The notes beneath the pieces were generated by a model, which saw only the letters and a program-made list of their open reading frames with translations, made no database searches and was not told the DNA's origin. The position numbers and the translations under genes were made by a program. From NCBI GenBank assembly GCA_014729955.1, contig WJJA01000262.1, positions 1-14,777 of the forward strand: a stretch of DNA of 14,777 nt, read 5' to 3'. Numbering within the stretch: position 1 is the first letter of the stretch; every line of letters begins with the position of its first letter. Shown here piece by piece: positions 1 through 6,543 of this stretch. This DNA is from a bacterium. GTDB taxonomy: Bacteria > Electryoneota > Electryoneia > Electryoneales > Electryoneaceae.

Positions 1-1498
1 CGCCGTTGGCAATGTCCATTCCGTTCTCGCCGCTACCGTCCCAGACTTCCGTGCGAAATCCTGCCGGGCGTGTTTCGCTGTCGACCGGCCGGGCGACCAG
101 CTCCATCGCGAAGTCGTACACTTCCACGGTTACACGGCTTGTCCGGTCGAGTTTGTACGCAAAGCGTACGACGGGAAAACGGCTGGGAGAAAATGGATTC
201 GGGTTTGCGTACGTATCCGGTTGTCCGCTGCTTTCAGGCTCAGGAAAGCTCCTCATCAGGCGCCAGTCGTTGCCGGCATTGCCGCTGACCGCCAGACCGT
301 CCGGGCCGCCCGCCCACAGCCGGTCGAATCCGACGGTTGCGCTGTAAAAGGAGCTGTCGTAGACCGCTTCCAGGCTGTCAAAATCGACAATCCTCGGAAA
401 CTCCCGCCAACTGTTGCCGAAGTCCACACTTTTGAACAGGCCGTTGTCGGACGCAGCATAGACCACGCTGTCGTCGAAGGCGAAGTTGTTCACTTTCACC
501 GGTGCCTGCTTGCTTCCCAGCACACGTCTCCAGCTTTGTCCAAAATCTTCGGTGACCGACACACCGGCAAATTCATCGGTGTTTTCCGCCTGCCAGGTCG
601 CCGCCCACAGCAGACGCCGATTGGCAGATGTTTTCTGTGCTCCCATCGCCGTCACAAAATTGCCGCTGGGGGTCGCGTCATTTTCCGACGAAAAGTCAAA
701 GTTCTGCCAGGTTTCGCCGTCGTCGTAACTGAGGTTAATCCCTCTGGCCGTACCGACCCAGAGCAAACTGTCCATCACTGCCACGCTGAACGCACGGTGG
801 TTGTTGTACGTGAGAACATCAAAGTCGTTGGTGTCCGGCGGTTGGTTCACCCATTCCAGGGTTTCCATGTCCTGGGTTAAATCGAGGTAGCGCAGTCCGC
901 CGGCCCAGGATGTGATCCAGACTCGATCATTTTTGATCGCAATGTCATACGTGATGTTATACACGTTCGTCGTGGTCGGTTCGTCAATGCCCAGGCTGTC
1001 CGGCGGATCCACAGGGTCGATCGGTTGGGGAAACCACTGCCAGGTTTCCCCGAGGTCGGTGGAAAGCCCGATTCCGCCGCCGGCGCTGAATGACTCCCCG
1101 TTGATCAGGGTGTCGACGGCGGTGGCTGCGAAGATCACGGTATCGCCCCAGGAGGTCACACCGAGTGCCAACCCGCTTACGCCGCCGTCGCCGAGACCTT
1201 CTTCGGTGGTCGCGTTAAACCAGGTGCCCGCAGCCGGATTGGGAGAGGACGGAATCGGTTTGAAACGCCCCACGCCGTTCCCGGTCGATGCCCACAACCA
1301 ATCCCCGAAGATCTTCAAATCGAAGATTCGGTTCGACGGGGGGCGGCCTTCGGTCGTGTTCTCTGTCATCGCCTGCGAACCGGGTGGGAAGTCCGCCGTG
1401 CGAGGGACCGGCGAGACTGCATGGGAGATTCCCGTCATCATCAGCGATGCCGATAAAATCGCGCTCACAGCAAACATGCGAAGGCTGGGTTGTCTCAT
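1..1498 (-). CDS. Secreted Asp-box (BNR-like) beta-propeller protein with C-terminal FlgD-Ig/sorting-type domain, partial (3' end off window)
   Basis: The reading frame is open without a stop from ATG 1498-1496 to the left edge (about 499 codons), so the C-terminus is missing. A Sec signal peptide is visible: basic start, hydrophobic stretch and a likely cut after Ser-His-Ala at residue 27. Five Asp-box motifs of the S-x-D-x-G-x-[TS]-W type lie at about residues 146, 257, 316, 357 and 404; the first two are textbook (STDLGETW, SYDDGETW) and the last is degenerate. Such motifs mark BNR/sialidase-like propeller blades. From about residue 430 the pattern changes to YANPNPFSP, then VRFAYKLDRTSRVTVEVYDF and a W-D-G-S-G-E-N-G segment. 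This is a FlgD-Ig-like domain, usual at the C-terminus of exported proteins in FCB-related bacteria. No sialidase active-site set was recognised, so a structural or binding role is more likely than hydrolysis. The start overlaps the upstream lipoprotein stop (ATGA), indicating coupled translation. Confidence 0.85.
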   Translation of the reverse strand, partial: MRQPSLRMFAVSAILSASLMMTGISHAVSPVPRTADFPPGSQAMTENTTEGRPPSNRIFDLKIFGDWLWASTGNGVGRFKPIPSSPNPAAGTWFNATTEEGLGDGGVSGLALGVTSWGDTVIFAATAVDTLINGESFSAGGGIGLSTDLGETWQWFPQPIDPVDPPDSLGIDEPTTTNVYNITYDIAIKNDRVWITSWAGGLRYLDLTQDMETLEWVNQPPDTNDFDVLTYNNHRAFSVAVMDSLLWVGTARGINLSYDDGETWQNFDFSSENDATPSGNFVTAMGAQKTSANRRLLWAATWQAENTDEFAGVSVTEDFGQSWRRVLGSKQAPVKVNNFAFDDSVVYAASDNGLFKSVDFGNSWREFPRIVDFDSLEAVYDSSFYSATVGFDRLWAGGPDGLAVSGNAGNDWRLMRSFPEPESSGQPDTYANPNPFSPSRFPVVRFAYKLDRTSRVTVEVYDFAMELVARPVDSETRPAGFRTEVWDGSGENGMDIANG

Positions 1499-2778
1499 GG
1501 CTCCACCCCCGGCGAATCGACGAATTCAATGTCCGTGATGATCTCCTCGCTCAGGTTGCCGGCACGGTCTCGTGCGAAGAAACGGAACATGTAGGTGCCG
1601 AAGTTGCTGTTTTCCGGGACCGTAACGAAGCCGCCTGCCCAATGGCCGTCTCCCGCCGTCGTGTCCGGCGCCGCGCCGTTGTCCTGCAATTGGAAATCTT
1701 CGCTGGGTACCCACTCGGACGATCCCGGAGGCATGACCTCGTAGAAGACTTCCTCGATATCGCCGAATCCCTGGCTGTCGGTCACATCCAGGAAGAAAGC
1801 GTAGACGTTCTCGCCCTCCAGCGGTCGAACGACCGTATCCGGTGCGACCAGGTTCGATGTCACCGGTGGAAGGTTTTCGATCCAGACTTCCGTTTCTACC
1901 GAATCGGCACGCGATCCAAACCGATCAATCGCGCCGAGACGGAAAAGGTATGTATTGGTCGGACGTCCCGCGGCGAAAGTGGAGTCCACCTCCAGTACCC
2001 ACAAGTCGGATGAAGCGTTTTCCGGGCTTAGCAGCAAACGCCTCAAGCGAACTCCTTCAATACGAACGTCCAGCGAAACGGTATCGACAATGCCGGCGAT
2101 GTTCGGATCGTCATCCAGTACCGTTACGCGCAGTGTGTCCGTAGTAAATCCGGCGTGCAGGCTGTCCGGAATATCAAAAACAGAGATTTCGGGCGGTTGG
2201 TTCGCGCGAACTTCAAGCTCTGAGGTGAGCAAGTCGCTCAAGTTCCGGTCGTTGTCCTGCGTCGGTTCGCCTTCCGAATACACGAGAATACTGTATTCTA
2301 CCGTTCCTTCCGCGGCTGCAAACAGGGTGTTCATGCGCAGGGAATAGGAGAAATCGCCGGGCACCACATCGCCCGAGTTATCCGCCAGGAAAGCGTGCGT
2401 CGGCGTTCCGGCGTCGGTACCGCCGTCATCGCGAACTTCCACCGTGATCCCGTCGTTGAACTGATCGGAAACCGCCAAACGCAGAAACACTCGTGGTTTC
2501 GGAGCAATCCGCAGCAGTACCGCTTCACGTTCGGCTTCAGTGAGCCCCAGATGAACGGTAATGGTCCTCTGGTTCTCTGATCCCAACACCCACAGTGCGG
2601 GTACGGATACGGAATCGATCCCGGGTCGAGTGATCTCCGGCAACTCTTCCGTTCCCGTCCCGTTGTCCTCCTCTTCACTGCAGGCCGCTGTCAGCAGAGC
2701 GGCTGCCGTGACCATCAGAGCGAGCAGGACGGATAAACCCCGCACACCGGGCGATGTGTATCCCCGTCTCGAGGACAT
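1495..2778 (-). CDS. Ig-like-domain lipoprotein of unknown function
   Basis: Encodes 427 residues. The start is the ATG at 2778-2776 because AAGAGG sits six bases upstream; a TTG 45 nt further upstream (2823) is open in frame but lacks a comparable site. The N-terminus is a type II signal peptide: basic residues, a Leu/Ala-rich core and lipobox LTAAC with the acylated Cys at residue 33, then an acidic, flexible SEEEDNGTGTEE segment. The rest is beta-rich with Ig/cadherin-like repeats: two stretches share the pattern N-x-P-P-x, a beta strand, then D-x-D/D-x-x-G. Near the end an L-Q-D-N-G-A-A-P-D-T-T-A-G-D-G-H-W block resembles calcium-binding-like turns in exported Ig-like modules of FCB phyla. 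The protein probably sits in the outer or inner membrane facing the periplasm or surface. Its ATGA overlap with the downstream propeller gene suggests the two products act together. No catalytic motif is seen and no function can be assigned. Confidence 0.85.
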   Translation of the reverse strand: MSSRRGYTSPGVRGLSVLLALMVTAAALLTAACSEEEDNGTGTEELPEITRPGIDSVSVPALWVLGSENQRTITVHLGLTEAEREAVLLRIAPKPRVFLRLAVSDQFNDGITVEVRDDGGTDAGTPTHAFLADNSGDVVPGDFSYSLRMNTLFAAAEGTVEYSILVYSEGEPTQDNDRNLSDLLTSELEVRANQPPEISVFDIPDSLHAGFTTDTLRVTVLDDDPNIAGIVDTVSLDVRIEGVRLRRLLLSPENASSDLWVLEVDSTFAAGRPTNTYLFRLGAIDRFGSRADSVETEVWIENLPPVTSNLVAPDTVVRPLEGENVYAFFLDVTDSQGFGDIEEVFYEVMPPGSSEWVPSEDFQLQDNGAAPDTTAGDGHWAGGFVTVPENSNFGTYMFRFFARDRAGNLSEEIITDIEFVDSPGVEP

Positions 2779-2900
2779 ACGACACCTCTTCTTCAATGGA
2801 ATGGCAAGAAAATCAATGTACAAACGGTGAGCAAAGCGTGGAGGGTGTGGTCGGATCCTCTTCGTTAGGTTGAGCGCCCCGCGGCGCCGGTGATACCTTT

Positions 2901-2929
2901 AATATATCCGTGTCAAAGCGCGTCTTCAA
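2901..2929 (-). promoter_or_regulatory. Candidate sigma70-like promoter for the lipoprotein/propeller operon
   Basis: On the minus strand TTGAAG (2929-2924, 4/6 to the -35 consensus) and TATATT (2906-2901, 5/6 to the -10 consensus) are separated by exactly 17 bases. The -35 box includes the TGA stop of prmA. Transcription would give a leader of about 115 nt before the lipoprotein ATG at 2778. This would decouple the envelope pair from prmA. FCB-group promoters can differ from sigma70 consensus, so this stays a candidate. Confidence 0.4.
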
Positions 2930-3843
2930 GCAAAGGGACGATAAAACCGAGCGGCATACCAGTCCCCTTCTCGAAGAGAATGCTCCAACTCCCAGCCTTC
3001 CGCTACCGCGGCATTCCTCAGCGTTTCCGCCTCTTTTCCGTCCAGCACACCTGTAAACACCGCACGTGTTCCCGTGTCGGCCAACGTACTCCAGTATGGC
3101 AGGCCCGACAGGATCGGCTGCAGCAGGATATTGCCTAGAATCAAATCGAACGCGGGCATGTCTTGCTTTGCCGGCAAGCCCGGAAGCGGCACATGCAGCA
3201 CGTCACCCTCCACGACGGCAATCCGATCCTCAAGCCCGTGCTGACGGGCGTTGTCAGCCGTCTCAATCCCCGACTCGGGCTCGTTGTCAATCGCTGTCAC
3301 CTGTTTCGCTCCGGCCAGCGCGGCACCGACGGCGAGCACGCCGTTGCCGCAGCCCAGGTCGAGCACATGATTCGCGTCTTCCGCATGATCTTCCAGCAGC
3401 GCCAAGGCCATCCGCGTCGTGGGGTGTTCCCCCGTACCGAACGCCATACGCGGTTCAATCGCAATCACGCGGTCGCCCGCTTCCGGAGCGTACTCTACCC
3501 CCGGCGGCACGATCACAAAGCGTTTCCCGCAGCGGATCGCCCCCAGACGCATGCGCCACCGTGCAACCCAGTCCGCCTCCTCGACCGGTTCGGATCGGAG
3601 GGGACCGGCCGGCAGAAGTCCATCCTGTTGCAGCAGCCGCACGGCATGTGCCAGACGTGTTTCACCCTGCTCCCGATAGTGGGCGACACGGAAGAACGTC
3701 CACAAGTCATTCTCATCCGGTGAGACAATCCACCCCGCCGCGCCGCTCTCCTCCAGGGTCGAGGCGAGCAGTTCGCCCGCGAGCATGCCGCCCGGAATGC
3801 GGGCTTTCAACCAGATCGTGTCCGACTTCACCGATTCGCTCAT
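2926..3843 (-). CDS. prmA: Ribosomal protein L11 methyltransferase
   Basis: Encodes 305 residues. PrmA uses S-adenosylmethionine to methylate ribosomal protein L11 in the cytoplasm. The N-terminal substrate-binding domain (about 1-110) carries the family DW...W pattern at 91-96. It is followed by the hallmark EPRMAFGTGEHPTT at 130-143, SAM motif I VLDLGCGNGVLAV at 160-172, the acidic AIDNEP at 184-189 that holds the ribose, and LGNILLQPIL at 236-245, equivalent to the family N-I-L-x-x-P loop. Length is normal for the family. I chose ATG 3843-3841 because it gives the usual short lead before the first strand; a GGGAAA stretch lies about 9 bases upstream. An upstream ATG at 3876 and a TTG at 3879 are also in frame, with no clear ribosome binding site. 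The gene is divergent from the M50 protease gene. Confidence 0.93.
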   Translation of the reverse strand: MSESVKSDTIWLKARIPGGMLAGELLASTLEESGAAGWIVSPDENDLWTFFRVAHYREQGETRLAHAVRLLQQDGLLPAGPLRSEPVEEADWVARWRMRLGAIRCGKRFVIVPPGVEYAPEAGDRVIAIEPRMAFGTGEHPTTRMALALLEDHAEDANHVLDLGCGNGVLAVGAALAGAKQVTAIDNEPESGIETADNARQHGLEDRIAVVEGDVLHVPLPGLPAKQDMPAFDLILGNILLQPILSGLPYWSTLADTGTRAVFTGVLDGKEAETLRNAAVAEGWELEHSLREGDWYAARFYRPFA

Positions 3844-3962
3844 TGTCCGCTGTTTCCCGGTATCGTGTAATCGCATCAAGATACAACATCCGGAGCGGCG
3901 ACATGCACCGAATGTCCCCGTCTCGAGCGATATGCCCGTGAACTTCTTTTCGACGTGAAGCG

Positions 3963-3974
3963 TATACCGGTATA
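3963..3974. promoter_or_regulatory. Perfect 12-bp palindrome TATACCGGTATA in the prmA / M50-protease divergent region
   Basis: TATACCGGTATA is its own reverse complement and sits in the 209-bp gap (3844-4052) between two divergent genes. It is locally AT-rich. Its right half merges into TATATT (3971-3976), which could be a plus-strand -10. A perfect TATAAT on the minus strand (3987-3982) lies 8 bp away and could serve prmA, although no good -35 accompanies either box. The placement is compatible with an operator for a dimeric regulator between two promoters, but could be chance. Nothing else was recognised in the gap. Confidence 0.3.
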
Positions 3975-4052
3975 TTGTAAGATTATACAGGAATTGGAAG
4001 CGTTCATCCTCCGTCCCCCATCAGGGGACGGCAACGATACAGAGGCAACGGC

Positions 4053-4709
4053 TTGGACCTGGAACGATTTCTCCTTCTTGCCCCCGCGGTGCTGTTGGGC
4101 TTAACCGTACATGAATTTGCGCATGCGTTTATCGCATTCCGCCGCGGCGATCCCACGGCACGCGATGCGGGACGATTGACCCTGAATCCGCTGAAACACC
4201 TGGACCTGATGGGCACTCTGATGCTCTTCATCGTTCATTTCGGCTGGGCGAAGCCGGTACCGGTTCGGGCCGACCGCTTGCACCATCCGCGAACCGACAT
4301 GGTGCTGGTCTCGTTGGCCGGCCCCTTTTCAAACCTGCTGCTGGCGATCCTGCTCGGATTCGGATTGCGCGGGTTCGATGCGGGCCATCTGCAGGAATTG
4401 GCCGGCGTTGAAAGCATTGTCGCAACAATCCTGTTCTGGGGTGTTCTGATCAATGTCAGCCTGTTCATTTTCAACCTTCTGCCGGTGCCGCCGCTGGACG
4501 GCTCCCGTCTGATCGCTGCCGTGGTGCCGGACCGGTACATGCCGGTGTGGCAACGGATCGAACGCTTTGCTGCAATCGGCCTGTTCGTGCTGCTGCTGGC
4601 AAGTTTTGCGCTGGATCTGGGTATCATATCCAACGTTCTGATTCCGCCGGTGCGTGCCGTCACGGACTGGATTTTCTATTCACCCTACATCGGTGGGCTG
4701 GGCGGATGA
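4053..4709 (+). CDS. Site-2-protease-type zinc metalloprotease, M50 family, membrane
   Basis: Encodes 218 residues, mostly hydrophobic with about five to six membrane segments. The zinc-binding motif HEFAH lies at residues 20-24 in the first membrane helix. NPLKHLDLMGT at 45-55 and NLLPVPPLDGSR at 141-152 supply the conserved N-P-L and the third zinc ligand region (Asp149). This matches the compact, PDZ-free M50B (YwhC/Rip3-like) group, which cleaves within or near membrane helices. The start is TTG 4053-4055: AGAGG lies seven bases upstream, the frame has a stop at 3978-3980, and no ATG or GTG comes before the HExxH helix. The TGA overlaps the ATG of the next gene (ATGA at 4706-4709). Substrate unknown; the neighbours give no anti-sigma factor. 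Confidence 0.9.
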   Translation: MDLERFLLLAPAVLLGLTVHEFAHAFIAFRRGDPTARDAGRLTLNPLKHLDLMGTLMLFIVHFGWAKPVPVRADRLHHPRTDMVLVSLAGPFSNLLLAILLGFGLRGFDAGHLQELAGVESIVATILFWGVLINVSLFIFNLLPVPPLDGSRLIAAVVPDRYMPVWQRIERFAAIGLFVLLLASFALDLGIISNVLIPPVRAVTDWIFYSPYIGGLGG

Positions 4710-6238
4710 TTCGGCAACTTCCTCGCAAAGCAATCCTTCTCCTGCCCGCCCTGCTTGCATTGCTGCTCACAGGCTGCGCGGGACAGCAACAGGTTGCCGT
4801 ACCGAAGAGCGAGTCCGTCGTCAGCGGGCAGGCGGAACATCTCGAAACCTCGTTCGAAAACACTCTCGCTCCGCTGGAAGCCGCCGGCGGGACGGTAGGG
4901 ATCAGTGTACGCGATCACGACGGCGAGCAGGTGTTCAGCCATAACGGCGACCGCTTCCTGATGCCGGCATCGGTACAGAAGCTGTGTGTCGCTGCAGATG
5001 TGCTGCTGCATTTTCCGCCGGGAAAACAGCTCCAGACCCTGGTTTACACCACCGGCCCGATCGACAGCCACGGCACCGTACAGGGCGACCTGGTCGTGGT
5101 CGGTGGTTGGGATCCAAGCCTTTCCGGGCGTGTCCCCTATAATGACTGGCCCTGGGTGCATTTCCGTGCTTGGGCGGAACTGCTGGCCGCGCAGGGGGTC
5201 CACTCGATTGCGGGCGACCTGGTCGGTGTCGGCCGGCGCTTCACACCCGGCGGTTGGGAACTGAGCGACCTCACTGAACGCTACGCCCCGGTGATTTCCC
5301 AGCTGACATGGAATGACGGCCTGCTCGCCACCTTGAACACTCCGATCGATATCGGCGAAGGGCTGCAGCGGGACTACTACCGTGAAGTCGTTCCGGACCG
5401 TGCCTGGTGGACTGTCGACTACACCCGTCTGCGTACACCGGGAAGCCCGATCACCGGTAACGAACCCGACACCGCCCTGTTTCACAACCAGTGGCTGCCT
5501 TCCCTTCCGCATCGGCTGGGCGGCTTCGAAGAACCGACCCGTTATTGGCACCCGGTGCCGGACCCGCGACGATTGAGCATGGACGCTCTGCGTCAAGCGT
5601 TGCGCAATGCGCGCATTGAAGGGGGCGATTCCACCCGCGTCGCCGCCACCGCCCCGGACCGTCCGGAAGACGTCGCAACCATCGGCCTTGTGCATCGCAG
5701 TGCGCCGATCGATTCGCTGGTGCGTGCCATGCTGGTCGCCTCCAGCAACCACTGGGCAGAGATGCTCTCCGCGCTGGTGCAGGAACATCTTGGAACACCG
5801 ATTGACGCCTACGACCCCCGATGGAAGCAGACCCTGGGCGCGCTTGGAGTCGACACGACCGGAGTGCGTCGGGTGGACGCCTGCGGGATGGCCCGCAGGA
5901 ATCATATGCAACCCGAGAGCGTCACCGAGCTGTTGACCGTCGCATGGAAACGTTGGGATGCACGCTGGAGCGATCTGTTGGCCCGTCCGCTGGAACCACG
6001 CGCAAGCCTCGGGGGGCGCCTGGCACGGTTTGAAAAACGCCTTCTGCTGAAGACCGGAACTCTCAGCCGAGCCTATTCACTGGCCGGGTATATCCTTGAT
6101 CGGGACGGCAAACCGCAGTATAGTTTTACCATCATGTGCAATTTTGCCCCTCAACCTTACAGCGAGCAGATTGAACGAATCGACGCGTTCGTCGCAGCCA
6201 TGGTGGAGCAGTACGATCGTACCGGAGGACTGCAGTAA
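4706..6238 (+). CDS. dacB: Lipid-anchored D-alanyl-D-alanine carboxypeptidase/endopeptidase, PBP4 type (peptidase S13)
   Basis: Encodes 510 residues. The N-terminus is a lipoprotein signal with lipobox LLTGC (Cys24). All three penicillin-binding motifs are present: SVQK at 89-92 (nucleophile Ser89, Lys92), SSN at 346-348 and KTG at 449-451. The large insertion between the first and second motifs is the family's usual extra domains. PBP4 enzymes trim the pentapeptide terminal D-Ala and cut D-Ala-meso-DAP cross-links in the periplasm. The start is ATG 4706, inside the previous stop (ATGA); upstream in-frame codons lie within the protease gene and would place extra residues before the signal peptide. 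Its stop overlaps the next start (TAATG). E. coli PBP4 is not a lipoprotein, so membrane anchoring here is a notable variation. Which membrane it joins cannot be told from residue +2 (Ala) outside Enterobacteria. Confidence 0.93.
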   Translation: MIRQLPRKAILLLPALLALLLTGCAGQQQVAVPKSESVVSGQAEHLETSFENTLAPLEAAGGTVGISVRDHDGEQVFSHNGDRFLMPASVQKLCVAADVLLHFPPGKQLQTLVYTTGPIDSHGTVQGDLVVVGGWDPSLSGRVPYNDWPWVHFRAWAELLAAQGVHSIAGDLVGVGRRFTPGGWELSDLTERYAPVISQLTWNDGLLATLNTPIDIGEGLQRDYYREVVPDRAWWTVDYTRLRTPGSPITGNEPDTALFHNQWLPSLPHRLGGFEEPTRYWHPVPDPRRLSMDALRQALRNARIEGGDSTRVAATAPDRPEDVATIGLVHRSAPIDSLVRAMLVASSNHWAEMLSALVQEHLGTPIDAYDPRWKQTLGALGVDTTGVRRVDACGMARRNHMQPESVTELLTVAWKRWDARWSDLLARPLEPRASLGGRLARFEKRLLLKTGTLSRAYSLAGYILDRDGKPQYSFTIMCNFAPQPYSEQIERIDAFVAAMVEQYDRTGGLQ

Positions 6239-6543
6239 TGCTTTCCGGCCTGTTTCAACGCGGTCCGCGAGCCCGACGGTTCATCTACATTCCTCAGACC
6301 TACAACCCCGACGAGGAACTGCCGCGGGATGAGCGGCTCAACTTCAAGCGATACATGAACAAACGGCGTCGTGCATCGCGATCCTTCGGCAACCCGGCAT
6401 TGCTGATCCTGTTGGCGTTCCTCCTCGCTGCCGTCATGTGGTACCTCGACCGTATGGAAGACCGTAACCCGACCTTGCAGGAGATCACACCGGTGGGTGT
6501 TGAAGAGGGTGTGCCGAAAGCCCCCCGGGAGGCGAACCCCTGA
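6238..6543 (+). CDS. Small single-pass membrane protein of unknown function
   Basis: Encodes 101 residues. A basic N-terminal half (about 1-50) includes RRFIYIPQTYNPDEELPRD and the cluster NKRRRASR. One hydrophobic helix spans about 53-70 (PALLILLAFLLAAVMWYL), followed by an acidic, proline-containing tail of about 30 residues. By the positive-inside rule the N-terminus should be cytoplasmic. There is no signal cleavage site and no catalytic motif. The F-x-Y-x-P-x-x-Y-[ND]-P-[DE]-x-E pattern recalls short proteins I associate with FCB-group genomes, but I cannot name a family. The start overlaps the dacB stop by one base and its own TGA overlaps the mutL ATG by one base (TGATG). It is therefore clearly a translated member of the unit, not spacer. 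A ribosome site for mutL (GGAGG) lies in its last codons. Confidence 0.8.
   Translation: MLSGLFQRGPRARRFIYIPQTYNPDEELPRDERLNFKRYMNKRRRASRSFGNPALLILLAFLLAAVMWYLDRMEDRNPTLQEITPVGVEEGVPKAPREANP

Noticed and set aside
221..880. A 219-codon open frame on the plus strand
   Set aside because: It is the antisense shadow of the Asp-box protein, which is continuous across the region and carries five repeats of its motif.
2875..2888. GCGCC...GGCGC hairpin in the prmA-lipoprotein gap considered as a terminator
   Set aside because: The stem is only about 5 bp and no T-run follows on the minus strand. It lies downstream of the promoter candidate, where a terminator would block the lipoprotein gene.
4685..5911. 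A 408-codon open frame on the minus strand
   Set aside because: It lies antisense to dacB, whose three active-site motifs are intact, and has no recognisable domain or ribosome binding site.
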